Source: Desulfofustis glycolicus DSM 9705 (GTDB taxonomy: Bacteria; Desulfobacterota; Desulfobulbia; Desulfobulbales; Desulfocapsaceae). From it: a DNA stretch of 64,000 nt. Shown here piece by piece: positions 20,235 to 29,625 of the stretch (the stretch's first letter is position 1; each line of letters starts with the position of its first letter). A program made the position numbers and the translations under genes. Under the pieces are notes generated by a model. It was not told where the DNA came from, ran no database searches, and saw nothing but the letters and a program-made list of their open reading frames with translations. Location of the stretch: the NCBI RefSeq assembly GCF_900130015.1, contig NZ_FQXS01000003.1, positions 118,096 to 182,095 of the forward strand. The letters are read 5' to 3'.

Positions 20235-21510
20235 AGAGCGGCGTCACGTTTCCTGTCAACTAGCGGTCGTCGGCACCGGACTGGCCGGGTTTGCCGCCGC
20301 CGTCTTCGCCGGTAATCGCGCCCTTGATACCGCCCTGACCGGCAATACCGGGGCGCTCGCCTATACCACCGGCTACCTCGATCTGCTCGGCGCCATGGAC
20401 GGCGGCGGACCACCGTTGGATGATCCATGGCAGGCACTGCAGACCCTGCAGGCCACACAGCCCGAACACCCGCTCTGCCGTTTGTCACCGGCTTCGATTC
20501 ACGCGGCGTTTACCGAATTCACCTCCTTTCTCGGCAGCGCCGGCCTCAACTATTCGCCGCCGGGAAGGCGCAACGAAACGGTCCTGACCCCGGTCGGAAC
20601 CCTGAAAAAAACGCTGTGCGTTCCGTCAACGATGGCACCGGGGACGACCGCACTGACCGACAAGAAACCTTGTCTGGTCGTTGATTTTCACGGACTCAAG
20701 GGGTTTTCCGCCCGTCAGGTGGTCGCCAACCTCGGCGGCAGTTGGCCCGTCCTGAGTGCGGCGCGCCTCGTTTTTCCGGGCATGGAGCACGGCGAGATCT
20801 ACCCGGAGGTCATGGCCCGGTCCCTCGAAACAGCCGCCACCCGTGCGCACCTGGCCGAACTGCTGCGCGAGGTGGCCGGCGACGTAACGACGGTCGGCCT
20901 GCCGGCGATTCTCGGCATTCATCGGCCGGACCGGGTTCGGGCGGAGTTGGAGAAGCTGTCCGGACTGCGCATCTTCGAGATCCCGACCATGCCGCCGGCG
21001 GTACCGGGCATCCGCTTGCGTGAACTGCTCGAGCAGGTCCTGCCGCAGCGCGGCACAACGCTGATTCCGCAACAAAAGATAAAAACACTCAGTTTCGAGA
21101 AAGACGCTGTCCGGCTCGATCTCGCAGACAACTACGGTCCGATCGTCATCGAGGCCCAGGCAGTGATCCTGGCCACCGGCCGTTTCCTCAGCGGCGGCCT
21201 GGCCGCCGACCCAAACGGCATCAGGGAGCCCCTGCTGGATCTGCCGGTCAGCCAGCCCGGCTCGCGTGCCGACTGGTTCCGGGAAGGCTATACCGACCGG
21301 CGCGGCCACCCGATCAATCGGGCCGGCCTCAGCGTCGATGACAGTTGCCGGCCGCTGACCGCAGAAGGCCGGCCCTTTGACCGGCGGCTCTTTTGTGCCG
21401 GCATCATCCTCGCCAACCAGGACTGGATCCGCAGCCGCTGCGGCGCCGGGGTGGCCATCGCCAGCGCCTACCGCTCGGTTGAACAAGTCCGGCAGCTGCT
21501 GGGTGATTGA
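20227..21510 (+). CDS. glpB: Anaerobic glycerol-3-phosphate dehydrogenase subunit B
   Basis: A 427-residue flavoprotein subunit. It has an N-terminal dinucleotide-binding segment LAVVGTGLAGFAAAVFAGN, then a GALAYTTGYLDLLG region and a C-terminal FCAGIILANQDWIRSRCGAG typical of GlpB. In the complex GlpB carries a flavin and links GlpA to the iron-sulfur subunit. It starts within the end of glpA (ATGACTAA overlap) and is followed 23 bases later by the glpC ATG. Length fits the family (E. coli GlpB about 420 residues). Confidence 0.9.
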   Translation: MTKERRHVSCQLAVVGTGLAGFAAAVFAGNRALDTALTGNTGALAYTTGYLDLLGAMDGGGPPLDDPWQALQTLQATQPEHPLCRLSPASIHAAFTEFTSFLGSAGLNYSPPGRRNETVLTPVGTLKKTLCVPSTMAPGTTALTDKKPCLVVDFHGLKGFSARQVVANLGGSWPVLSAARLVFPGMEHGEIYPEVMARSLETAATRAHLAELLREVAGDVTTVGLPAILGIHRPDRVRAELEKLSGLRIFEIPTMPPAVPGIRLRELLEQVLPQRGTTLIPQQKIKTLSFEKDAVRLDLADNYGPIVIEAQAVILATGRFLSGGLAADPNGIREPLLDLPVSQPGSRADWFREGYTDRRGHPINRAGLSVDDSCRPLTAEGRPFDRRLFCAGIILANQDWIRSRCGAGVAIASAYRSVEQVRQLLGD

Positions 21511-21533
21511 AGAAGCACCTTGAGAGAACGACT

Positions 21534-22823
21534 ATGGCCGCAGAAACACCCACTCCTATTCCGATCATCAACTTCAAGCAGCAGGCGCTGCAACTGCTGC
21601 CGGATGGAGCCAGTTTCGACGCCTGCCTGACCTGCGGGCTCTGCTCTTCCGGCTGCCCCGCCGCCGGTATCGAAAATATGGACCCGCGCAAGTTCATCCG
21701 CATGGCCATGCTCGGCATGAACGAGACCCTGTCGACCACTCCCTGGATCTGGTGCTGTACCATGTGCCGACGCTGCCAGCATGTCTGCCCGATGAGCATC
21801 GACATCTCCCAGCTCGTCCTCCTGGCCCGCAGCAACTGGCCAAACGACCGGAAACCTGCTGGCATCGTCCGCTCCTGCACCCTGATCCGGTCCACCGATT
21901 CGACGAGCGCCATGGGCTTGCCGCCGGAGGATTTCGTCTTCGTCGTCAACGATGTGCTCGATGAAGTCCGGGCCACGCAGCCGGCCTTCGCCCATCTCCA
22001 GGCACCGATAGACAAACAGGGCGCCCATTTCTTCGTCAACCAGAACTCCCGGGAACCGATGAGTGAACCGGACGAGATGGTACCGTTGTGGAAAATCCTC
22101 GATCTGGTCGGTGCCGACTGGACCTATTCATCGAAGGGGTGGGCGGCGGAGAATTTCTGCATGTTCGCCGGCGACGAAGCCGCCTGGTATGACGTCACCA
22201 GAAAGCGCATCGAGGCGGTGGACGATCTCGGTTGCTCCGTCTGGCTGAACACCGAGTGCGGCCACAGCTACTACGCCCTGTGGAACGGCATCAACCGCTT
22301 CGACCTTGACGTCGGCTTCCGGCTGGAAAGCCTGATCACCTATTACGCCCGCTGGATCAGGGAGGGCAAACTGCCGGTCAATAGCGACTGGAACCGCCGC
22401 GCCATCAAGTTTACCGTTCAGGATCCCTGCATGATCGTGCGCAAGGCTTACGGCGAATCGATCGCCGAGGACATGCGCTTCGTCGTCCGGTCACTGGTCG
22501 GCGCCGACAATTTTATCGACATGCAACCCAACCGCAGCGCCAATTATTGCTGCGGCGGCGGTGGCGGCTTTCTCCAGGCCGGGATGAACGAGCAGCGGCG
22601 CAGCTACGGCAAACGCAAATTCGACCAGATCCAGGCCACCGGCGCGGCCTACGTCCTGACCCCCTGCCACAATTGCCATTCCCAGATGGAAGACCTGGCC
22701 GATGCCTGGCACGGCGACTATCACGTGGTTCATTTCTGGACACTGATCTGCCTGTCGCTCGGAATCCTCGGGGAAAACGAACGTACCTACCTGGGCCCGG
22801 ACCTGCTGGCATTGCTCGATTGA
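21534..22823 (+). CDS. glpC: GlpC/HdrD-like iron-sulfur subunit of glycerol-3-phosphate dehydrogenase
   Basis: A 429-residue iron-sulfur protein. Two [4Fe-4S] motifs are near the N-terminus: C31-C34-C37-C41 (CLTCGLCSSGCP) and C75-C78-C81-C85 (CTMCRRCQHVCP). Cysteine-rich modules of the CCG type follow; the second is complete (NYCCGGGGGFLQAG and PCHNCHSQ), the first looks reduced (NTECGHSYYAL). The layout is that of GlpC and HdrD-type (Fe-S) oxidoreductases that hand electrons to quinones. Position directly after glpAB decides for the GlpC role. It is somewhat longer than E. coli GlpC and closer in style to the TmcB/HdrD branch common in sulfate reducers. A GAGAG RBS precedes the ATG at 21534; the TTG at 21507 is unlikely. 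Confidence 0.85.
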   Translation: MAAETPTPIPIINFKQQALQLLPDGASFDACLTCGLCSSGCPAAGIENMDPRKFIRMAMLGMNETLSTTPWIWCCTMCRRCQHVCPMSIDISQLVLLARSNWPNDRKPAGIVRSCTLIRSTDSTSAMGLPPEDFVFVVNDVLDEVRATQPAFAHLQAPIDKQGAHFFVNQNSREPMSEPDEMVPLWKILDLVGADWTYSSKGWAAENFCMFAGDEAAWYDVTRKRIEAVDDLGCSVWLNTECGHSYYALWNGINRFDLDVGFRLESLITYYARWIREGKLPVNSDWNRRAIKFTVQDPCMIVRKAYGESIAEDMRFVVRSLVGADNFIDMQPNRSANYCCGGGGGFLQAGMNEQRRSYGKRKFDQIQATGAAYVLTPCHNCHSQMEDLADAWHGDYHVVHFWTLICLSLGILGENERTYLGPDLLALLD

Positions 22824-23074
22824 ACCAGCCGCGGAAAAACCACTTCGCCGAAAAGACAATGAGAATCTGCCCCGTCGCCGGGGCAGGATCTTGAAGCAGC
22901 CTTTGACGCCGCTGCAAATACTCGTCTGGATAATGCGTGCTTTTTGCTCTTGAGACTCGCCTGTCGACAGATGGCATAGCTTCCAAGATGATTGCGGTGC
23001 GCCTTGCAGCCCTCCTGGAAAAGAGGGCCGTAAAGAAGAGCGGTCAAATCCTGCATACCGGTTGAGCCAGACTC

Positions 23075-26000
23075 CTACAGATAACCCGGGATCAAACGGA
23101 CCGCTCGGGAAAACGCTTTATCCGTATAGTGAGCGCAAACATGTTCGGTCCCTTTCCGAGCCCGCTCCCCGAAGTGTTCAGGATCGGAAAATATCTCTTC
23201 GATCGCCTGGCAATAATCCTCAACCCGTGGGTGGGTACCCAGCAGAACCCCCCGTTCGTTATTGACGACTTCACGAATTCCGCCGATATCCGGAGCGACG
23301 ACCAGCAAACCTGATCTGCATGCTTCAAGGATGACGTTCGGCATTCCTTCCCAGATGCCCGTGTAAAGAAAAATCCCAAACGGCATATCTTCAATGGCGT
23401 CGAAACCGTCGAAACCTCCTCGATAATGGATATTCGATTTCTTCCGCAGCACCTGAAGCAAATGCTCCCCTCCCAACACGTTTATTCCGTATGCATAGAA
23501 CGCTCGCCAGGGCAAACGTTCGGATATGGCCACAAGCAGGTCCGGCTTCTTGTCCCGATCGACCCGCCCCGCCCAGAGAATCAGGTCATTGCCTGCTCCC
23601 GGCGGCTGGAAACGCTGGCGGACACGTGTCGGATGGCGAAGCACATGGAGGGTTTGTTTCTTCAGGCCATAGAGGCACTCGAGTCTCGCCGCCGCCACGT
23701 TATTATCGCTGATCACTCCAGAGAGATGGGGGAGCAGGGAGCCGAGCAGCACGGCATACCCCGGATCCGAAGAGACCCTGACCGGGGGGATGGAAAAAAT
23801 GGAGACAAAAAGGCAAGCGTGGGCCGACAACATCGATCCGTACCTGGAGAAGCACTGCCATCCTGCCCAGGAATAAAAAAGGTGGAGGCACCGGCCACGG
23901 CTGTTCAGCAGAAAGCGGGCAAGCACTTCGACCCGTTCATCAGGCTCCAGATCCCGACCGACATCGCCAAGCGCCGCCACCCGGCAACGGGGGGAGCGCC
24001 GAATTTTGTTCGGCCGACGCGGCGAAGGCTCAGTGGTAACGATACAGACGCGATTGTTCGGATCTCTGAGGACTTCTTCGACACAATAGTCCATGCTCAA
24101 TCGGCTGCCACCCGGCTGCAAACCATTGGTGATGAACACATGTGTCGGGTGGCAACCGCCGAATAGTTCACGACTCATGCTGTAATAGACGCGGGTCAGG
24201 TGGTATAAACGAAAAAGTTGGTTGGGGTCGTGATTGGCGACAGTGCTTTGCAGGAAACGAAAAATCCAGGAGAACGGACGGAATCTACTTATGGGGCGCA
24301 GGCTGTTGACGGCTCTTCGAACCAGCTGCTGTTCTGCCTGAGCAAGCGTGGCAACGTCGTCTCCCTGAGAAATCAGCCTTCGTTTCACTGCAAGCAACAG
24401 CATCGTACTGATCCTGATCAGCCAGAAAAGCACCACCTCCCTTTGCTGCGGGATCGAGATGGCGGCCCCGCTCAATGACGGTTCCCACCGGGCCAGCACG
24501 TTCGCATCCCGCGACAAATGCGCTGCCAGCGTTCTCATCTCTGAGGCTTTGCGCAGTGAGCGAATCACCACCGAAATCATCGAACCGGGCAGCATCGGTA
24601 AAGATTCCGGGAAGGCGGGGAGCGTTCGCCAAACGACTTTCCTGCCCAGGGCCACGATCGATTCACCGTTTCGGCACTGCTCCCTCGGAAAAATTGCACA
24701 TGTCCTGACTGTTCGGTGCCGGTAACCGGATCGAACCAGGTGATCATTCCACAGCCACCAGGCCGGTCCGCAGCCCGAATCCTCCGGGGTGTGAGGATAC
24801 GGGATCTGGAGGAAGACATCGCGGCAGGCAACGACGGGTAGTCGCCACCCTTCGCAAAACTGCAGAAAGGCGTCCTTCCAACCGCGTTCACCCTGCTCCG
24901 GTTGAGGTGAGACAGTCATTCCCTCCTCACCACCGACAGAGCATCCGGGATGGTATACATCGGTCTGCTCCCCGCGTTCCAGAGCGATCGCTGCTTCCCG
25001 GAGCCATCCCGGAGACAGAAGATCGGAGCCGTTGAATATCGCAATGAAACGGCCGCCGCTCCGTCTGATTCCTTCGTTGAGCGCCCGTCCGGTGTCCCGG
25101 TAAGCCACCGTATCGACCGATACGCACGGATGAAGTCCTGCCAGGCGCCGGAGAGCGGATGCGGTGATGGGTCCGGGACACTGGGCGACAACGATGACCT
25201 CGGAGCTGTGGCCATGCTTTTCTAGTTCGGAACACATTCCGAGAATGGCCTGAATCGTTTGATTGACGAAATAACCTTCACGGGAAACGGAGACGACGCA
25301 ACTGACATCGACTCTGTCACCCGCCACCTCGCCGACCCGGACTCCGCTGCCAAACCTGACGGGAAGACAGGCAACCCGGTCGGAGCCGCCCCAAGGCTTC
25401 GGGCAGGGTGGCAAACCAAGCGACCCGGCAAGCGCCAGCCCGAGTTGCAACTCCGTATCATTCGCTGTTTCTGTATCCGGGCGCAGCACCTGGCATGCTG
25501 CCCCGTTGAAATAGTCAGCCAACCAGCAGGCCAACCGCTTCGATTCGCACAGCACATGGGTGTAGCGCGCGAGAGAGGCGATCAGGCCTCGCCACTGCAG
25601 GTGTGCCAGCGGGTCGAAGCGTGGGGGGTAGCGGCCGCGACAGACCCTCAGGGTTTTCGTCGTACCGTTTTGGAATGCTCTCCCGTACAGACCGACCAGG
25701 TCATCGATTTGCTGGCTCTCGAGATTGATCATCGCCAGTGGTGCCACCTGCAGCAGAAAACGCGTCAAGACATCATAGCGCAAGCGGGCCGGCAAGCAGG
25801 CAAAAGGCGGCATTCCACCGAGCGCGGCGAACCGGACCGACACGCCGTCGCCCGACCGCTCGCAAACGACAGAACCATGCCCTGCACCCGTACCCACGGC
25901 CAGGCAGAGCACGTCGATACGGCAGTCGTTGCACTGGCAGAGACAATGCACCATGCTATCGACAAGGCACACAGCCTGTTGATCAAACCTCTCGGCGAAG

Positions 26001-26992
26001 ATGACCACGGCGCTGCTTTCCCGGTTGACCAGATCGATGAGAAACTCGTACACGACCGCCACCGGTGGATAATACTCCGGGGTGACGAGAGGCACAGTCT
26101 CGAGCCAACGGTAGAGTGGGTAGACGGAGAGATCCCGATCACATGCCGCCTCCACATCTCGTTTCAACCAAGGCGGAATCCCGGTCAGCCTCGTTCTCGG
26201 GCTGCTCAAGAGCGGCTGATCCTGGGCCAGCGTCAGGGTCAGCGAAGGAGGCCGCTGCTGACGAAGTTTCTCGACAATCTCCTTGTCAAACAGGTCCGTC
26301 CGGGGAAAGGTAATACCGGGAAGCAACCCGAGACTGACATGATTTTCCTGCCTTCGATAAAAATAGCTGGTTTCGGGGACGATCACATGGCGAACCCCGC
26401 CGGCCACCGTTTCACAGGTCCATAACCAATCTTCCGCAGCCAGACCGCACCGTTCGTCTCTTTCCCTGTAGGGGTATTTGCGAAACAGTTCGGTCGGAGC
26501 GATGGTGTCGGTCGCATACTGCCATGAGGAAATCAGATAGAGCGGGTGGAACAAAGGGCTCGCGGTTGGAATCTGCACCCTTCCTTCCCGGGCGCTGCCA
26601 AAGGTCATCCGGACTTCCGCGTGCCCGACAACCGGCTCACCCGCAAACCGTTCGAGATGACATACTCCTCTCCACAACCAGTCATCGGAGAACAGATCAT
26701 CCCCATCGAGAAACGTGACAAACGGCGTGGCCACGTGCGCAATCGCATGGTTCCTGGCCAGAGATAGGTCCCCAAAATCGACTTCGAATACCGTGTCGAG
26801 GTTTTCGGCAAACGGCTCCAGGTACGTTCTGGTGAGGACATCGCTGCGATCCAGAACCACATAGATCCGGCAGGGGACGCTCTTTTTGGCCGCACGCCCA
26901 CAGGCGCTCACCGCGCTGGCCAGAGATGCCCCGACCAGGTGGTGCTCACGATGGCATGTCACAATGACGGTAAGAACAGGTTCTGCCGACAT
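23075..26992 (-). CDS. Giant multi-domain glycosyltransferase (GT2 - unknown - GT2 - GT4)
   Basis: A 1305-residue cytoplasmic protein with at least three glycosyltransferase modules. Residues 1-250 are GT2-like (VLTVIVTCHREHHLVGASL, with metal-binding D96-G-D-D in FLDGDDLFSDDWLW). The middle part, about 330-540, is an unclear alpha/beta region. A second GT2 module follows (VDVSCVVSVSREGYFVNQTI, later FIAIFNGSDLLSPGWL). The C-terminal 400 residues are GT4/GT-B (FITNGLQPGGSRLS, ILWAGRVDRDKKPDLL and the nucleotide-sugar-binding EGMPNVILEACRSGLLVV). No signal peptide or membrane segment is evident. Such proteins build a defined oligosaccharide with several linkages. It is divergent from the PqqD-like gene and faces the exported Thr/Pro-rich proteins of the same island, so it probably elongates a protein- or lipid-linked glycan there. 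Confidence 0.85.
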   Translation of the reverse strand: MSAEPVLTVIVTCHREHHLVGASLASAVSACGRAAKKSVPCRIYVVLDRSDVLTRTYLEPFAENLDTVFEVDFGDLSLARNHAIAHVATPFVTFLDGDDLFSDDWLWRGVCHLERFAGEPVVGHAEVRMTFGSAREGRVQIPTASPLFHPLYLISSWQYATDTIAPTELFRKYPYRERDERCGLAAEDWLWTCETVAGGVRHVIVPETSYFYRRQENHVSLGLLPGITFPRTDLFDKEIVEKLRQQRPPSLTLTLAQDQPLLSSPRTRLTGIPPWLKRDVEAACDRDLSVYPLYRWLETVPLVTPEYYPPVAVVYEFLIDLVNRESSAVVIFAERFDQQAVCLVDSMVHCLCQCNDCRIDVLCLAVGTGAGHGSVVCERSGDGVSVRFAALGGMPPFACLPARLRYDVLTRFLLQVAPLAMINLESQQIDDLVGLYGRAFQNGTTKTLRVCRGRYPPRFDPLAHLQWRGLIASLARYTHVLCESKRLACWLADYFNGAACQVLRPDTETANDTELQLGLALAGSLGLPPCPKPWGGSDRVACLPVRFGSGVRVGEVAGDRVDVSCVVSVSREGYFVNQTIQAILGMCSELEKHGHSSEVIVVAQCPGPITASALRRLAGLHPCVSVDTVAYRDTGRALNEGIRRSGGRFIAIFNGSDLLSPGWLREAAIALERGEQTDVYHPGCSVGGEEGMTVSPQPEQGERGWKDAFLQFCEGWRLPVVACRDVFLQIPYPHTPEDSGCGPAWWLWNDHLVRSGYRHRTVRTCAIFPREQCRNGESIVALGRKVVWRTLPAFPESLPMLPGSMISVVIRSLRKASEMRTLAAHLSRDANVLARWEPSLSGAAISIPQQREVVLFWLIRISTMLLLAVKRRLISQGDDVATLAQAEQQLVRRAVNSLRPISRFRPFSWIFRFLQSTVANHDPNQLFRLYHLTRVYYSMSRELFGGCHPTHVFITNGLQPGGSRLSMDYCVEEVLRDPNNRVCIVTTEPSPRRPNKIRRSPRCRVAALGDVGRDLEPDERVEVLARFLLNSRGRCLHLFYSWAGWQCFSRYGSMLSAHACLFVSIFSIPPVRVSSDPGYAVLLGSLLPHLSGVISDNNVAAARLECLYGLKKQTLHVLRHPTRVRQRFQPPGAGNDLILWAGRVDRDKKPDLLVAISERLPWRAFYAYGINVLGGEHLLQVLRKKSNIHYRGGFDGFDAIEDMPFGIFLYTGIWEGMPNVILEACRSGLLVVAPDIGGIREVVNNERGVLLGTHPRVEDYCQAIEEIFSDPEHFGERARKGTEHVCAHYTDKAFSRAVRLIPGYL

Positions 26993-27254
26993 ACCTTTAC
27001 CTTCTGTTCTCGCAAAATCGTGACATACCGGATGGATATGCGTACCTGCAGAATTGACGGATCAAACGCTTGCCACCGGACTGTGCATGGTGAACCCAGG
27101 AACGTCTGACAACGCACGACCGGCCTGATGCCGGACAACATTGATTCCTTTTCAGCAGGAACGAGCAAAGATCTAGTGACATCGGTTGGCTGTTTGGTAT
27201 CGGTATGCTATAGAGATCTGAGCAATCGCATGATCGGATTCCATGGAGGCGGTG

Positions 27255-27530
27255 ATGTTGTCCCGGAACATCTTGAAGGTCGACGATTCCTTTATTCTCG
27301 AGACATTCGACTCGGAGATAGTCCTCTATTCGCCACACAAGAACCAGGCAGCCTATCTGAACGAGTCGGCCCACCTGGTCTGGTTGCTCTGCCGGGAGCA
27401 ACGAACACTCGGCGACATCATTGCCGTCTTGGAAGAAGCGTACCCGGCCGCACGGCAGCAGATACGAGAAGACGTACTCACGGCGGTCGAGGCCCTCATT
27501 GCGCTCGGGGCCGTTGCCCTTGACGGTTGA
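27255..27530 (+). CDS. PqqD-family peptide-binding protein
   Basis: A 91-residue protein of the PqqD/RRE type, a small winged-helix fold that binds leader peptides of modified peptides. The pattern LILKV/DDSFILETFDSEIVLYSP, then LNESAHLVWLLCREQRTLGDI and an EDVLTAVEALIALGAVAL end fits the family. The ATG at 27255 has GGAGG 5 bases upstream; the ATG at 27243 precedes that RBS and is less likely. No radical-SAM enzyme or pqq gene is near. From memory, NCBI families describe an HPr-rel-A system in which a PqqD-like chaperone is paired with an HprK-related kinase, and a degenerate HprK-like domain occurs 3 kb downstream. It may therefore recognise one of the neighbouring exported proteins before modification. 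Confidence 0.75.
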   Translation: MLSRNILKVDDSFILETFDSEIVLYSPHKNQAAYLNESAHLVWLLCREQRTLGDIIAVLEEAYPAARQQIREDVLTAVEALIALGAVALDG

Positions 27531-27686
27531 GAAAGAGCGTCAGCCGCCTCGCCGCAGCAGATTGGCGGCAGCCAGTTCAACCTGCTGCTACCACCCCACA
27601 ACCCGGCACGCACATTCCCAATAAAAACGATATCAGGAAATCGATCCTCCCATCGCACCGAAGGACAAAACCGGGACTTCGACCGG

Positions 27687-28220
27687 TCAGGACGGTGTTG
27701 TAGACGGAGTTGGTGTGGTCGTACTTCCGGCCGGCACGGTTATGGAACAGCTCGCCGCACCGCTTGCGCCGGCAACACTCGTCACCACCGAAATCGACTG
27801 GATTCCGGGAGATGACGTAAAGTCAATGATGACGCTGAAGGTACCGTCTGCTGCGGTCACCGATGCACCACTGACAGGACTGCCGGCACCGCTCGGTGTC
27901 GCCGTTATCTGCACGGCCAGACCGCCGAAGGGGGGAGAAACGAAGCCGCTCACCCGGATGGAGACCGAACTGGAACTGTTCGTACCGCTGAGCAGTTGTA
28001 TTGAGCATGGGTCATGCAAAAGGAAACCGCTCGCGGCCGCATGGGCTGGCAACAAAACCTGTTCGACGATCGGCCTCGACCAGTCGACCGGCATGAGATG
28101 GTAGGCAGTCAACGCGGAGATCCCGGAAACAATGGTCTTTACGGCCGTTCTTCGTTCCGAACTCAGGGGGTCGGCAGCTGCTTTTTCCGTCAATTCATCC
28201 TTTCTGCGGCGTGAGTCCAT
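27687..28220 (-). CDS. Exported protein with Ig-like domain and Thr/Pro/Ser tail (paralogue 1)
   Basis: A 177-residue exported protein of unknown function. The N-terminus has an arginine pair followed by a hydrophobic stretch (ERRTAVKTIVSGISALTAYH) and a signal-peptidase-like PAHAA site, a Tat-like layout. The mature part has one beta-sandwich-like domain bounded by two cysteines (HDPCSIQLL and AASCSITVPA) and ends in a mucin-like tail, TTTPTPSTTPS. It is a clear paralogue of the protein at 29626-30225: both share RR-x-AVKT, AYH-x-x-P, WS-x-P, PAHAA-x-SG, DPC and a VTGASG-like strand. The ATG at 28220 has AGGGAGG upstream; the ATG at 28274 lacks it. Both paralogues lie among glycosyltransferase genes and are plausible O-glycosylation targets. 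Confidence 0.72.
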   Translation of the reverse strand: MDSRRRKDELTEKAAADPLSSERRTAVKTIVSGISALTAYHLMPVDWSRPIVEQVLLPAHAAASGFLLHDPCSIQLLSGTNSSSSVSIRVSGFVSPPFGGLAVQITATPSGAGSPVSGASVTAADGTFSVIIDFTSSPGIQSISVVTSVAGASGAASCSITVPAGSTTTPTPSTTPS

Positions 28221-28521
28221 AGAGCCCTCCCTCTTTTCGGTAGACTCAAATCCTGTGATTTCGGAGCCAATCATCGACGACAGGGCAACCGTCGAAAATC
28301 CTAACAGATATACAGCAACAGCACAACGAAAACCAATGGCATCTTTATCTCTTCTCCGCTATCTTTGCTGCACGCTCGATGTGAAACCGTGACGCTGCTG
28401 TCCGATTCTTCGCCCTCATCAGACCACGACCGAGCCGGGCCGGGAGATAGAGATCAAACGTGAAGAGTCACTCCATACAGCATGAGCACCCCACAAATCA
28501 TCCGAACAAACAATCATTTCC
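28221..28521. other. 301-base divergent gap in the glycosylation island
   Basis: It separates paralogue 1 (reverse) from the GT92-like gene (forward) and should contain both promoters. No convincing consensus promoter, repeat or small gene was seen. Confidence 0.4.
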
Positions 28522-29409
28522 ATGAACAACTATCGCTACGAATTTTCCATCTGCATGATATTTCGCAACGAGCGCTGCGTTCTTCGGGAATGGCTGGACC
28601 ACCACCTGCTGTTCGGCTGTCAGCATTTCTATCTAATCGACAATGGCAGTACCGACGCGAGCAGTCTGCTCGTTCAACCCTATGTCGAAAAGGGGCTCGT
28701 CGACCTTGTTCATGACCCACGGCCCTATCGCCAATGGTTTGCCTACGACGAACACTTCTTGCCCAAAATACGCAATGAGACGAAATGGATCGCCGTTATC
28801 GATGCCGATGAATTCCTCTATCCGCGCCACGGCGGTACACTTGCAGAAACCCTCCGCGCCCGGGAAGATATCGACGCCCTCGCCGTCCCGTGGCTGCTCT
28901 TCGGCTCGAACGGGCACCTTGCGCAACCGGAGCAGATCGTTGACTCCTTTCTGCAACGGGCGGACTACGATCAAATCGGCTGGACAAGCTTCAAGACCGT
29001 CGTGCGCACCGAAGCGTTGGCAGCCCCTCCCGCCAATCACCTGCTTAGTTGGGATGCTTCGGTTATGGGGATTCACAGCCACCGAATCAAACCGGGCGCG
29101 GTCTTCAAGCCGAGCTTCCAGCCGGAGGACACCGAGTTGCTGGGCGGAGAGCGGCCATACTGTTATTACTTCCGTGAAGCCTCTGTAGATTCATCGTCTC
29201 TGGTCATCAATCATTATCGTTCGATGTCGTTTGAATACTACTGTACCATCCAATGTACGCGGCCCTCGGCATGCACGTCCGCATACGATATTGCGGAAGG
29301 CGACACGACGTATTTCCGGGAAAACGACTGCAACGATCGTCAGGACACAACACTTGCGTCGTTAACACGGACTCTGCGCGCGCGTTCGCCAGCGTCTGTT
29401 CGATCCTGA
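28522..29409 (+). CDS. GT92/DUF23-like glycosyltransferase
   Basis: A 295-residue glycosyltransferase of the GT92-like (Glyco_tranf_2_4) group. It begins FSICMIFRNERCVLREWLDHHLLFG, has the nucleotide-binding YLIDNGSTDAS segment, and the metal-binding DADEFLYP motif near residue 95. Conserved W-x-x-FKT and a C-terminal SFEYYCTIQCTRPSA region followed by YFRENDCNDRQD match bacterial members that act on surface glycans. No membrane segment is present, so it should act in the cytoplasm. It stands between the two exported paralogues, 216 bases before paralogue 2 on the same strand. The RBS is weak. Donor and acceptor cannot be told from sequence. Confidence 0.82.
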   Translation: MNNYRYEFSICMIFRNERCVLREWLDHHLLFGCQHFYLIDNGSTDASSLLVQPYVEKGLVDLVHDPRPYRQWFAYDEHFLPKIRNETKWIAVIDADEFLYPRHGGTLAETLRAREDIDALAVPWLLFGSNGHLAQPEQIVDSFLQRADYDQIGWTSFKTVVRTEALAAPPANHLLSWDASVMGIHSHRIKPGAVFKPSFQPEDTELLGGERPYCYYFREASVDSSSLVINHYRSMSFEYYCTIQCTRPSACTSAYDIAEGDTTYFRENDCNDRQDTTLASLTRTLRARSPASVRS

Positions 29410-29625
29410 GAGAAGACCTGTTGCCTGATGCAATTTCTTCCCCAGCCAGATGGCGCACGACAATAAAACTATTGCCAACCACAAAACAACGGATTATTCT
29501 CCGTTCAGCCGATAACCCATCAGCATCGTTTCCAATCCCGAAACGTCGAGGAGGCACGTCGGATCCCGGAAACCACGCTACACAACCAGATTGAGTACCC
29601 TTTAAATATTACACTGGAGCGCGTT

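Noticed and set aside
27177..27215. TTGGTATCGGTATGCT before the PqqD-like gene as a sigma-54 promoter
   Set aside because: The GG-GC distance is one base too short.
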